A stretch of 64,000 nt of DNA from Ancylobacter sp. SL191 (GTDB lineage Bacteria > Pseudomonadota > Alphaproteobacteria > Rhizobiales > Xanthobacteraceae), in the NCBI RefSeq assembly GCF_026625645.1, contig NZ_CP113056.1:1897001-1961000 (forward strand). Reading direction: 5' to 3'. Position 1 is the first letter of the stretch. Each line of letters starts with the position of its first letter. The translations under genes and the position numbers were made by a program. This document shows, piece after piece, positions 1 through 7,421 of this stretch. The notes beneath the pieces are model-generated. The model searched no databases. It saw only the letters and a program-made list of their open reading frames with translations, and was not told the DNA's origin.

Positions 1-354
1 GCCGGTGTCGAGATAGATCAGCATCAGCGGCGCGATGGCGATGATCGGCGTCACCTGAAGGATCACCGCGATGGGGAACAGCGAGAATTCGATGATGCGC
101 GAGGAGGCGAAGATGAGCGCCAGCGCCACCCCGCCCACCACGGCGAAGAATAGGGCGAGCCCCGTCGTGCGCAGCGTCACCAGCATGGAGTTGAGCAGCA
201 CCACATGATCCTTGATGAGCGTCTGGGCGACCAGAGCCGGGCTCGGCAGGATGTAGGGCGGCAGGTCGTTGAGGCGCACGATCAGATCCCAGCCGGCGAC
301 CGCAAGCGCCAGCACGGCGAGGGGCATCAGCCAGCGGAACGGGGAATGCTCCAT
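1..354 (-). CDS. ABC transporter inner-membrane permease (partial, C-terminus off the window)
   Basis: The reading frame starts at the ATG at 354 and runs off the left edge, leaving about 118 residues. The N-terminus has a hydrophobic helix (PLAVLALAVAGWDLIV), then LPPYILPSPALVAQTL, then a second helix and an ILQVTPIIAIAPL segment. This is the layout of SsuC/TauC/ThiX-type permeases, whose conserved coupling loop begins near that point. It lies 15 bases downstream of the ATPase gene and is the third gene of an operon reading binding protein, ATPase, permease. The substrate cannot be read from this fragment. Confidence 0.85.
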   Translation of the reverse strand, partial: MEHSPFRWLMPLAVLALAVAGWDLIVRLNDLPPYILPSPALVAQTLIKDHVVLLNSMLVTLRTTGLALFFAVVGGVALALIFASSRIIEFSLFPIAVILQVTPIIAIAPLMLIYLDTG

Positions 355-369
355 ACGCTCACCCCGCCG

Positions 370-1161
370 CTAGCCGGCTTCCATGGCGCGGGCGAGCGCC
401 AGCGACGCCTCCCGGCACAGGCCGGCATATTCCGGCGAGGTGCGGAACGCCTCGTCGCGCGGCTGGTTCGGGTCGATCTCCAGCTCCGCCGCGATGCGGC
501 CGGGGCGCGCGCGGAAGACCAGGATGCGCGAGGAGAGGTAGACGGATTCGAACACTGAATGGGTAACGAAGACGATGGTGCAGCCGAGCCGGCGCCACAC
601 CTCCAGAAGATCATTGTTCAGCTTGAAGCGGGTGATCTCGTCGAGCGCGGCGAAGGGCTCGTCCATCAGCAGCAGGCTCGGGCGCGTGACGAGGGCGCGG
701 GCGATGGAGACGCGCATCTTCATGCCGCCGGACAGTTCGCGCGGATAGGCGTCGCGGAAGGCGGACAAGCCGACCATTTCGAGCGCTTCCTCGATGGCGG
801 GCGTCGCCGCCTTGCGGCTCGTGCCGGCGAGGCGCAGCGGCAGGTAGACATTGCCGAAGACGCTGGCCCAAGGCATCAGCGTCGGTTCCTGAAAGACGAA
901 GCCGATGGAGGGGCGCGCCGCCGCGCCGGCCGGCCAGTCGATACGCCCGCTGGTGGGTTCGGACAGGCCGGCGATGAGGCGCAACGCGGTGGATTTGCCG
1001 CAGCCGGAGGGCCCGAGCAGGGAGAGGAACTCGCCCTGTCGCACCTGCATGTTCAATCCTTCAAGCGCCGTCACCGCATTGGCGAAGCGCTTCTCGACGC
1101 CGGACAGCGCGAGGAGGGGGAGGGTTTGGGTGGCGGCGTCGGCGGTCAGGACGTCTGTCAT
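370..1161 (-). CDS. ABC transporter ATP-binding protein (nitrate/taurine/THI5-type importer)
   Basis: This is the ATPase subunit that powers the importer. It has Walker A (GPSGCGKST), the signature LSGGMKMRVSIARAL, Walker B (LLLMDEPFAALDE) and a switch histidine in VTHS. The family is SsuB/TauB/NrtD-like. The ATG at 1161 is chosen because family members start shortly before this point. A GTG at 1194, behind a GAAGAG ribosome-site-like stretch, would add 11 residues and cannot be excluded. It lies between the binding-protein and permease genes. The C-terminal tail after the nucleotide-binding domain is short, with no extra domain. Confidence 0.88.
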   Translation of the reverse strand: MTDVLTADAATQTLPLLALSGVEKRFANAVTALEGLNMQVRQGEFLSLLGPSGCGKSTALRLIAGLSEPTSGRIDWPAGAAARPSIGFVFQEPTLMPWASVFGNVYLPLRLAGTSRKAATPAIEEALEMVGLSAFRDAYPRELSGGMKMRVSIARALVTRPSLLLMDEPFAALDEITRFKLNNDLLEVWRRLGCTIVFVTHSVFESVYLSSRILVFRARPGRIAAELEIDPNQPRDEAFRTSPEYAGLCREASLALARAMEAG

Positions 1162-1232
1162 CTTCAGGCAGCATTCCCGGCGAAGAGCCGTCACCGCTCT
1201 TCAATTGCGAGGCGTTGCAAAGGCGGCACAGG

Positions 1233-2246
1233 CTACTTCGCGAGATCCTTGCCCACGCCCTTGTTCACGAATTGCAGCGTATAGGATTTCTTGTAATCGA
1301 TGTCGCCGTTCACCACGCCGGCGCGCACCATCTTGTCGAAGAAGCTCTTGATTTTGGCGTCCGTCATGGCGCCGACGCCGAGCGTCTTGCTGTCCCCTGA
1401 ATCGACGATGCCATACTCCTTCAGCTTGGCGATGGAGAAGGCGATCATCTCATCCGTCATTTCCGGATTGTCCTTCTTGATCAGCGCATTCGCCTTGGCG
1501 TTGTCGCCATAGAGATAATTGTACCAGCCGATGATCGAGGCATCGACGAAGCGCTGCACCAGATCGGGGTTGGACTTCACCAACTCGCTGCGGGTCTCGA
1601 TCGTCGTCGAGTAGGTGTCGAAGCCCTGATCGGCCAGCAGGAAGAGCGACGGCTTGAACTTGCCCTCCTTCTCCACCGCATAGGGCTCGGAGGTGATGTA
1701 GCCCTGCATGGCGCTGTTCTTGTCGGCGAGGAAGGGCGCGACGTTGAAGGTGTAGGGCTTCACCTGATTTTCCGAGAAGCCGAAATCCTTCACCAGCCAC
1801 TGATAGTAGCTCGCCAGACCCTCCTTGGAGATGAACAGGGTGCGGGTCTTCAGATCCTCGAACTTGGTCACGTCCGGGTGGGCGATGAGAACCTGCGGAT
1901 CCTTCTGGAACAGGGCGGCGACGATGACGGTGGGGATGCCCTCCTTCACCGAGTCGAACGCCTGCAGCATGTTGGCGCCCATGTAGAAATCTATCTTGCC
2001 GACAGGGAGCAGCAGGCGGTTATTGGCCTGCGGGCCGCCCGGCAGGATGGTGACGTTCAGCCCGTATTTCGCATAGGTGCCGTCCACGACCGCCTGGTAG
2101 AAGCCGCCATGCTCGGCCTGCGCCACCCAATTGGTGCCGAAGGTCACCTTGTCGGCGGCGAGGGCAGGGGCGGCAAAGGCGGCGCAGGCGAGGGCCGCCA
2201 GGGCGGCGATCCGAGGAAAACGCAGGCGCGGAAGACGCAGGCGCAT
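1233..2246 (-). CDS. ABC transporter substrate-binding protein, NMT1/THI5-like
   Basis: This is a periplasmic solute-binding protein that delivers its ligand to the permease encoded downstream. An Ala-rich signal peptide ends at ALAADK. The mature protein opens TFGTNWVAQAEHGGFYQAV and carries ILPGGPQANNRLL, the pattern of the NMT1/THI5-like clan, which includes thiamine-pyrimidine, riboflavin and sulfonate binders. The ATG at 2246 has GGAG seven bases upstream. The ATG at 2258 would add four residues and has no ribosome site. The neighbouring RidA, creatininase and Ldh-type genes hint at a nitrogen-containing ligand, but this is inference. Confidence 0.82.
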   Translation of the reverse strand: MRLRLPRLRFPRIAALAALACAAFAAPALAADKVTFGTNWVAQAEHGGFYQAVVDGTYAKYGLNVTILPGGPQANNRLLLPVGKIDFYMGANMLQAFDSVKEGIPTVIVAALFQKDPQVLIAHPDVTKFEDLKTRTLFISKEGLASYYQWLVKDFGFSENQVKPYTFNVAPFLADKNSAMQGYITSEPYAVEKEGKFKPSLFLLADQGFDTYSTTIETRSELVKSNPDLVQRFVDASIIGWYNYLYGDNAKANALIKKDNPEMTDEMIAFSIAKLKEYGIVDSGDSKTLGVGAMTDAKIKSFFDKMVRAGVVNGDIDYKKSYTLQFVNKGVGKDLAK

Positions 2247-2407
2247 CGATGTCTCCATCCGGTGCGAAGAGCGGCGATCAGGGGTGAGGGCGAAGCACTG
2301 CCACCATGATAGGCGAGCTTAATACGGATGCACATAGGGCTTGGATGGGCTCGTCGCATCCGGCGCGACGATTGCGCCGAGGCCCGCCCGCGCCTAGCCT
2401 TGCCCCC

Positions 2408-2797
2408 ATGCTTCGCCATCTGATCCCCGTCGCTGTCCGCCGCCCCTTCGCCCGCTACAGCCACGCTGTCGAGGTGCCCGCCAGCGCGCGACTGCTGCTG
2501 GTGTCCGGCCAACTCGGCATCACGGAGGATGATGTGATCCCCGAGGATGTGGAAGCGCAGGCCGTGCTGTGTTTCCGCGCGATCCGCGCCTGCCTGGCCG
2601 AAGCCGGCATGGGGCCGGGCGACATTGTCCGCCTCAATGCCTATGTCACCGACCGGGCCTATCTTGCCGGCTACATGGCGGCGCGGGACCGCTTCATCGT
2701 CGATCCGCCGCCGGCCTCGACGCTGATGATCGTGTCCGGTTTCGCCCGGCCGGAATTCAAGGTCGAGATCGAGGCGCTGGCGGCGAAGGCGGATTGA
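2408..2797 (+). CDS. RidA family (YjgF/YER057c/UK114) protein
   Basis: The 129-residue product fits the RidA fold, which hydrolyses reactive enamines and imines or acts in pathway-specific deamination (RutC type). Visible family features are the beta-strand LLLVSGQLGITEDD, CFRAIRACLAEAGMGPGDIV, and the closing PPPASTLMIVSGFARPEFKVEIEA. In this family the final EIEA segment and a preceding arginine form the active site at the trimer interface. The ATG at 2408 is used because upstream in-frame residues do not resemble the family. It is divergent from the ABC importer and upstream of the creatininase gene, so it may serve the same catabolic route. Confidence 0.85.
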   Translation: MLRHLIPVAVRRPFARYSHAVEVPASARLLLVSGQLGITEDDVIPEDVEAQAVLCFRAIRACLAEAGMGPGDIVRLNAYVTDRAYLAGYMAARDRFIVDPPPASTLMIVSGFARPEFKVEIEALAAKAD

Positions 2798-2805
2798 AAA
2801 ATCTG

Positions 2806-2853
2806 GAGTATTTTCTCTTCGCGAAAGTCGACCAACTTTCGCGGAAAATGCTC
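2806..2853. repeat. Interspersed palindromic element after the RidA gene
   Basis: A 48-base imperfect inverted repeat begins GAGTATTTTC and ends GAAAATGCTC. The inner arms CGCGAAAGT and ACTTTCGCG flank a short centre. No T-run follows, so it is a poor factor-independent terminator. From memory, similar GAGCATTTTC-type palindromes are scattered between genes in several Rhizobiales genomes. It may act as a transcript-end hairpin for the RidA gene, or be a mobile short repeat. Confidence 0.6.
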
Positions 2854-2887
2854 TAGAACCGCGCCGTCACGAACCGGATCGCCCGCC

Positions 2888-3706
2888 ATGCCGCCCAAAC
2901 GCTTCTGGACCGAACTCACCTGGACCGATTTTCAGGCCGGGGACACAGCGAACTGGATCGCCGTTCTGCCAGTGGCGGCGGTGGAGCAGCATGGGCCGCA
3001 TCTGCCGGTCGGCGTCGATGCGTTCATCGGCGAGGGCTATCTGAAGGAGGTAGCCCGCCTGCTGCCGGACGACATTCCGGCGGTCTTCCTGCCGATGCAG
3101 GCCATCGGCAAGTCGAACGAGCATCTGTTCTATCCGGGCACGCTGACGCTTTCCTCCGAGACGGTGATCCGAGCTTGGACCGAGATCGGCGAGAGCGTCT
3201 ACCGCGCCGGCGTGCGCAAGCTGGTCATCGTCAATTCGCATGGCGGCAATGTCTCGGTGATCGACATCGTGGCGCGTGAGCTGCGGGCGCGCCTCGGCAT
3301 GCTGGCGGTCCACGTCTCCTGGCACCGCTTCGGTTACCCGGAAGGGCTGTTCTCGGCGCAGGAGCGCCAGCACGGCATTCATGCCGGTGGGGTCGAGACC
3401 TCGCTGATGATGAATTTCCGGCCCGACACGGTGCGGACAAGCGAAATCGCCGACTTTCCGCCGGTGACGCTCGGCATGGAGCAGGAATTCGCCTTCCTGC
3501 GCGCCGGCAGCCCGGCCGGCTTCGGCTGGATGGCGCAGGACATCCAGCCCACCGGCGCCATGGGCGATGCCACGCAGGCGAGCCCCGAGAAGGGCGAGAC
3601 CTGCGCCCATTTCGGCGCCCGCGCCTTTGTCGAGCTGCTGGCCGATGTGCAGCGCTTCGACCTCGCCCGCCTGCCGGCTGGTCCGCTTGGCGGGAGCGCG
3701 CTCTGA
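2888..3706 (+). CDS. Creatininase family amidohydrolase
   Basis: This 272-residue protein belongs to the creatinine amidohydrolase family, binuclear metal enzymes opening cyclic amides or related C-N bonds. Metal-binding motifs are intact: EQHGPHLPVGVD near residue 37, NSHGGN near 117, and HAGGVETS near 165. Length matches the family (about 240-280). Its stop codon overlaps the next start by one base (TGATG), so it is translationally coupled to the Ldh-type dehydrogenase. Family members act on creatinine, formamidopyrimidine intermediates or peptides, so the substrate is unknown. The THI5-type importer nearby fits a small nitrogenous ring compound (inference). Confidence 0.87.
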   Translation: MPPKRFWTELTWTDFQAGDTANWIAVLPVAAVEQHGPHLPVGVDAFIGEGYLKEVARLLPDDIPAVFLPMQAIGKSNEHLFYPGTLTLSSETVIRAWTEIGESVYRAGVRKLVIVNSHGGNVSVIDIVARELRARLGMLAVHVSWHRFGYPEGLFSAQERQHGIHAGGVETSLMMNFRPDTVRTSEIADFPPVTLGMEQEFAFLRAGSPAGFGWMAQDIQPTGAMGDATQASPEKGETCAHFGARAFVELLADVQRFDLARLPAGPLGGSAL

Positions 3707-4746
3707 TGGAAGGTGCGATCGCTGGCGTACCGCTCCCCGAAATGGAACTGAGCGTGGAGGAGGCGCGCGCCTATGCCGCCCGCGTGCTCGAGCATTTCAA
3801 CACAGCGCCGGAGAATGCCTGCATCACCGCGGCGGCGCTGGTGGCGGCGGAGGCGGATGGGCTCGGCACCCATGGCCTTGCCCGCCTGCCGAGCTATTGT
3901 GCCATGGTGGCGGCCGGCAAGATCGACGGCCATGCCGTGCCGCGCGCCCAGCGCCTGACGCCGGCGCTGGTGGCCGTGGATGCCGGAAACGGCTTCGCCT
4001 ATCCCGCCATCGAGCAGGGCCTGCCGCTGCTGGCGGAGGCCGCGCGCGAGAGCGGTATCGGGCTGCTGGCGATCCGCCGCTCCAGCCATTTCGGCGTGGC
4101 CGGCCAGCCGGTGGAGGCGCTGGCCACGGGCGGGCTGGTCGGGCTCGCCTTCGCCAATGCTTCCGCCTCGATCGCGCCCTGGGGCGGCAAGAAGGCGGTG
4201 TTCGGCACCAACCCGATCGCCTTCGCCACGCCGCTGAAGGATCGCCCGCCGGCGGTGGTGGATTTGTCTGTGGCCAAGGTGGCGCGCGGCAACATCCTCG
4301 CCGCCGTGCAGCGGGGCGACGCCTCCATTCCCGAGGGCTGGGCCTTCGACGTGGACGGCAACCCGACCACCGACGCCAAGAGCGCGCTCGCCGGGACCAT
4401 GGTGCCGATGGGCGATGCCAAGGGCACGGCGCTCGCTTTCATCATCGAGGTGATGGCGGCGGCGCTGACGGCCTCGACCTTTTCCTTCGACGCGCCCAGC
4501 TTCTTCGATGGCAAGGGCCCGCCGGCGGCCGTTGGGCAGATCATCATCGCCATCGACCCCGGTCGGCTGGCGGGGGACGCCTATCTCGACCATCTGGAGC
4601 GCCTCGCCGCCGCCATCGAGCGCGAGCCGGGCGCGCGGCTGCCGGGCACACGGCGGCTCACCAACCGCTCCCGTGCCGCCCGGCACGGGGTCAAGGTTGG
4701 CGCGGCGCTGCGCCGGGCGCTTGCCGGGATGGGCTTTCCGGACTGA
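3706..4746 (+). CDS. Ldh family malate/lactate/ureidoglycolate-type NAD(P)-dependent dehydrogenase
   Basis: A 346-residue member of the Ldh2/malate/L-sulfolactate dehydrogenase family, which oxidises 2-hydroxy acids with NAD(P). Recognisable features are EADGLGTHGLARLPSY near residue 50, the catalytic-histidine segment RRSSHFGVAG near 123, and FGTNPIAFATPL near 166, followed by the KGTALAFIIEV segment. The start codon overlaps the creatininase stop by one base. Family members include AllD (ureidoglycolate dehydrogenase). With a creatininase-like hydrolase and RidA next door, use on a nitrogen-containing hydroxy acid is plausible but not shown. It is followed by a convergent phosphoribosyltransferase gene. 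Confidence 0.86.
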   Translation: MEGAIAGVPLPEMELSVEEARAYAARVLEHFNTAPENACITAAALVAAEADGLGTHGLARLPSYCAMVAAGKIDGHAVPRAQRLTPALVAVDAGNGFAYPAIEQGLPLLAEAARESGIGLLAIRRSSHFGVAGQPVEALATGGLVGLAFANASASIAPWGGKKAVFGTNPIAFATPLKDRPPAVVDLSVAKVARGNILAAVQRGDASIPEGWAFDVDGNPTTDAKSALAGTMVPMGDAKGTALAFIIEVMAAALTASTFSFDAPSFFDGKGPPAAVGQIIIAIDPGRLAGDAYLDHLERLAAAIEREPGARLPGTRRLTNRSRAARHGVKVGAALRRALAGMGFPD

Positions 4747-4764
4747 GCGCCGGCGCACGCGCCG

Positions 4765-5484
4765 TCAGGCGGGCAGGGTCGACCAATCCGGATACCAGCC
4801 GCCCTCGCCCTTGCGGAACAGCGGGCAGGAGATCGGCGCGTGAACGAGGCCCGGCCAGGCCGGGTCTATGGCGCCGAGCGTCTTCTGCCAGACATTGGTT
4901 TCCCTGATCGCGGTGGCGACGCCGACGACATTGGCGCCGATCCGCCGCATCAGCTCCAGCTCAGCGGAGACCGTACCACCGGTGGAGATGACGTCCTCGA
5001 CCAGCAGCACGCGCTTGTCTTCCAGCCGCTCCAGCAGGCGCGGATCGATGAACACCGTCTTGGGCTTGAGCGGGCTGGTGATGGAGATCACCGGGATGGA
5101 GAGTTCGTCCTCGAACCAGAATTTGCGCGAATAGCTCAGCGGCACATAGTGCGGGTGGCCGAGCTTCTTCGCCACCGAGGCGGCGAGCACCATGCCGAGC
5201 GTCGGCATGCCGACGACGATCTCCGGCGCGAGGTGGCGCACCTGATCCGCGATGGCGGTGGAGAGCCGGTCTTCCAGCTCGAAGGAGTTCTCGGTGATGC
5301 AGAGATAGGCGATGGCCGTCTCGAAATCAGGCGGCAGGGCGAGGAAGGGCAGGTCGGCCCAGTCACCGTCCGGCAGCCGGACGGGGTACCTGTCGCGATA
5401 GGGCGGGGGCCCGAGTTCCGGCAGTTCGGCGGCGGGAATGATGCGGTCGCGGTAGCTGCCGCGGTCAGAATAGGTCAGGGGCAT
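4765..5484 (-). CDS. Purine/pyrimidine-type phosphoribosyltransferase
   Basis: The PRPP-binding loop VLLVEDVISTGGTVSAEL near residue 155 marks a type I phosphoribosyltransferase, which transfers the phosphoribosyl of PRPP to a nucleobase. MPTLGMVLAASVAKKLG supplies the first phosphate-binding segment. The 239-residue length exceeds plain adenine phosphoribosyltransferase (about 180) through N- and C-terminal extensions (PYRDRYPVRLPDG; CPLFRKGEGGWYPDW). The ATG at 5484 has GGAG five bases upstream. An in-frame start at 5532 would add 16 residues without a ribosome site. Base specificity cannot be assigned. It lies downstream of ppa on the same strand, with a terminator hairpin between. Confidence 0.82.
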   Translation of the reverse strand: MPLTYSDRGSYRDRIIPAAELPELGPPPYRDRYPVRLPDGDWADLPFLALPPDFETAIAYLCITENSFELEDRLSTAIADQVRHLAPEIVVGMPTLGMVLAASVAKKLGHPHYVPLSYSRKFWFEDELSIPVISITSPLKPKTVFIDPRLLERLEDKRVLLVEDVISTGGTVSAELELMRRIGANVVGVATAIRETNVWQKTLGAIDPAWPGLVHAPISCPLFRKGEGGWYPDWSTLPA

Positions 5485-5532
5485 GGGCACTCCGGCATGG
5501 GGGTGCGCTCCCACCAGCAACCAGAATGCCAA

Positions 5533-5558
5533 AGGCCGCCGGGATGAGCCGGCGGCCT
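5533..5558 (-). terminator. Hairpin terminator after ppa
   Basis: A perfect 10-base stem (AGGCCGCCGG / CCGGCGGCCT) surrounds a six-base loop, 34 bases beyond the ppa stop. On the minus strand it is followed by TTTGG, a short T tract. It probably ends ppa transcription before the phosphoribosyltransferase gene. Confidence 0.7.
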
Positions 5559-5592
5559 ACGTTCTCAGGCGTCGCGGCCGAAGCCGAGCGCC

Positions 5593-6120
5593 TCACTTCT
5601 TGGCGTTGGCGATCGACTGGAGGATGATCTCGCGGGCGCGGTCGACGCCTTCCCAATCGGCGACGCTGACCTTCTTGCCCTTCTCCAGATCCTTGTAGTG
5701 AGTGAAGAAGTGGGCCACCTGCTCAAGGACGAGCGGCGGCAGATCATCGCAGCTCTTGACCTTGGAGTGGTAGGGGTAGACCGAGTCCGCCGGCACGGCG
5801 AGGATCTTCTCGTCGCCGCCCTTCTCGTCGGTCATCATCAGCACGCCGACTGGGCGCGCGGCGATGACGGAGCCGGCCAGAAGCGGGATCGGCGAGACGA
5901 CGATGATGTCGAGCGGGTCGCCATCGTCACCCAGCGTGTTGGGGATGAAGCCGTAATTGCCCGGATAGAACATCGGCGTGTGCAGGAAGCGGTCGACGAA
6001 GAGCGCGCCCGACTCCTTGTCGAGCTCATACTTCACCGGCGCGCCGCCGGCCGGGATTTCGATGATGGCGTGAACCTCGTCGGGGGGATTCGGGCCGATC
6101 GAGATGCGTGAAATGTCCAT
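5593..6120 (-). CDS. ppa: Inorganic pyrophosphatase
   Basis: This is the soluble family I pyrophosphatase, which hydrolyses PPi to two phosphates and drives nucleotide and activated-acid synthesis forward. The 175-residue length matches the bacterial enzyme. Conserved features include the opening IEIPAGGAPVKYELDKESG, the mid-protein YPGNYGFIPNTL, and the metal site DGDPLDIIVV. The start at 6120 has GGGAG nine bases upstream. The gene is divergent from the zinc locus, so the 6121-6345 spacer holds both promoters. Confidence 0.95.
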   Translation of the reverse strand: MDISRISIGPNPPDEVHAIIEIPAGGAPVKYELDKESGALFVDRFLHTPMFYPGNYGFIPNTLGDDGDPLDIIVVSPIPLLAGSVIAARPVGVLMMTDEKGGDEKILAVPADSVYPYHSKVKSCDDLPPLVLEQVAHFFTHYKDLEKGKKVSVADWEGVDRAREIILQSIANAKK

Positions 6121-6273
6121 GAACGGGCTCCCAGGTCGAACAGGCCGGCCGCGCCGGCGGGCAAAGTCGGCCCTCTATTAAGTCGGCGCGGCGACGGCGT
6201 CGAGACGGGAAAGCACCATCCCTTCGATGGGAGCCGCCCGTCGGCGTGTCGGTCACGGCTGCGAGGTGGCGCT

Positions 6274-6321
6274 GATATAAAGTATCGAAGGGCTGGACGG
6301 GCAAGTGGGATATGATGTATC
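6274..6321. promoter_or_regulatory. Paired GATA-N5-TATC sites upstream of the zinc-uptake operon (candidate Zur operators)
   Basis: Two 13-base sites, GATATAAAGTATC at 6274-6286 and GATATGATGTATC at 6309-6321, share GATA/TATC arms with five bases between. They are 35 bases apart, centre to centre. The second ends 24 bases before the first gene of the operon. AT-rich palindromes of this kind fit Fur/Zur family operators as a class, and a Zur-like gene lies at 30655-31320. That Zur binds here is inference. Confidence 0.5.
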
Positions 6322-6345
6322 AGATGTGCCCACGGAGTTGTCTTC

Positions 6346-6678
6346 ATGCCCGCCTTGCCAAAGCTCGCTGCCCCCTCCCACGGTCACCTCAATGACGAAG
6401 GAGCGGCGCAGGGCGAGGGTGCCGTAACGGCATCGGGGCGTCTGGCCAACGATGCCGTTTCCGCGCATCGCCATGCCCATGGGCACGGATCGGCGCATAC
6501 TCATGCACTTCATCACGGCCACTCCCATTCCCATGCGCCGGGCCAGCGCCACCCCATGGCCGAGCCCGGCTTCTCGCTTCTGCGCCTGTCGGTATGGCAG
6601 CGGCTCGCCATCGCCCTGCCGCTGACCGTGCTGCTCTGGGCGGCGGCGATCGCGGTGATTTCCGGTGGGGGGCTGTGA
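6346..6678 (+). CDS. Histidine-rich single-pass membrane protein of the zinc-uptake operon
   Basis: This 110-residue protein has a soluble N-terminal part with a dense histidine cluster around residues 40-70 (AHRHAHGHGSAHTHALHHG then HSHSHAPGQRH). One C-terminal transmembrane helix (LAIALPLTVLLWAAAIAVI) ends in GGGL. It has no recognised enzymatic domain. The stop overlaps the znuC start (TGATG), and candidate operators lie just upstream, so it is the first gene of the zinc operon. A role as a membrane-anchored zinc buffer or donor for the transporter is likely but inferred. Topology (His-rich side in or out) cannot be fixed from sequence; without a signal peptide, a cytoplasmic N-terminus is more probable. 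Confidence 0.75.
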   Translation: MPALPKLAAPSHGHLNDEGAAQGEGAVTASGRLANDAVSAHRHAHGHGSAHTHALHHGHSHSHAPGQRHPMAEPGFSLLRLSVWQRLAIALPLTVLLWAAAIAVISGGGL

Positions 6679-7421
6679 TGGGCAAGGTACTCGCCTTTCG
6701 CGACCTCACCCTCGGCTATGAGCGCCACCCGGCGGTGCATCACCTCCAGGGCGAGGTGGGCGAGGGTGCGCTGCTCGCGGTCTGCGGTCCCAATGGCGCG
6801 GGTAAGTCGACGCTGCTCAAGGGCATCGCCGGTGTGCTGACGCCGCTCGCCGGCGGCATCGACTGCACGGTTGCCGCGCGCGACATCGCCTATCTGCCGC
6901 AGGCAGCGGAGATCGACCGCTCGTTCCCGATCGACGTCTATGATCTTGTGTCCATGGGACTTTGGCACCGCGCCGGTCTCTTCGGCGGTATCGGCCGGGC
7001 GGATCGGCACAGGATCGAGCAGGCTATCGCCGCTGTCGGTCTCGAAGGCTTCGAACGCCGGCCCATCGGCACGCTGTCGGGCGGGCAGATGCAGCGCACG
7101 CTGTTCGCACGGCTGCTGCTGCAGGAGGCGCGGCTGATCCTGCTGGACGAGCCCTTCACAGCGCTCGATGCCGGCACCATCGCCGATCTCGTCGCGCTGG
7201 TGGAGCGCTGGCATGGCGAGGGGCGGACCATCCTTGCCGTGCTGCACGATCTCGAGCTGGTGCGCAGCCATTTCCCGCAGACGCTGCTGCTCGCCCGCGA
7301 GCCGGTCGCCTGGGGCGAGACGCGCGAGGTGCTGACCACCGCGAATCTCTCCGCCGCCCGCCGCATGTGCGAGGCCTGGGACGATGCCGCCCCGTTCTGC
7401 GCGCCGGAGCAGGCGGCATGA
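6678..7421 (+). CDS. znuC: Zinc ABC transporter ATP-binding protein
   Basis: This is the ATPase of a ZnuABC/AztABC-type zinc importer. Walker A is GPNGAGKST, the signature is LSGGQMQRTLFARLLLQ, Walker B is LILLDEPFTALD, and the switch histidine is in VLHD. At 247 residues it matches the family. The ATG at 6678 overlaps the previous stop. An in-frame ATG at 6594 would add residues that only shadow the upstream gene. Its stop overlaps the znuB start by four bases (ATGA). Assignment to zinc rather than manganese rests on the His-rich partner, the His-rich loop of ZnuA and the downstream CobW gene. Confidence 0.9.
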   Translation: MGKVLAFRDLTLGYERHPAVHHLQGEVGEGALLAVCGPNGAGKSTLLKGIAGVLTPLAGGIDCTVAARDIAYLPQAAEIDRSFPIDVYDLVSMGLWHRAGLFGGIGRADRHRIEQAIAAVGLEGFERRPIGTLSGGQMQRTLFARLLLQEARLILLDEPFTALDAGTIADLVALVERWHGEGRTILAVLHDLELVRSHFPQTLLLAREPVAWGETREVLTTANLSAARRMCEAWDDAAPFCAPEQAA

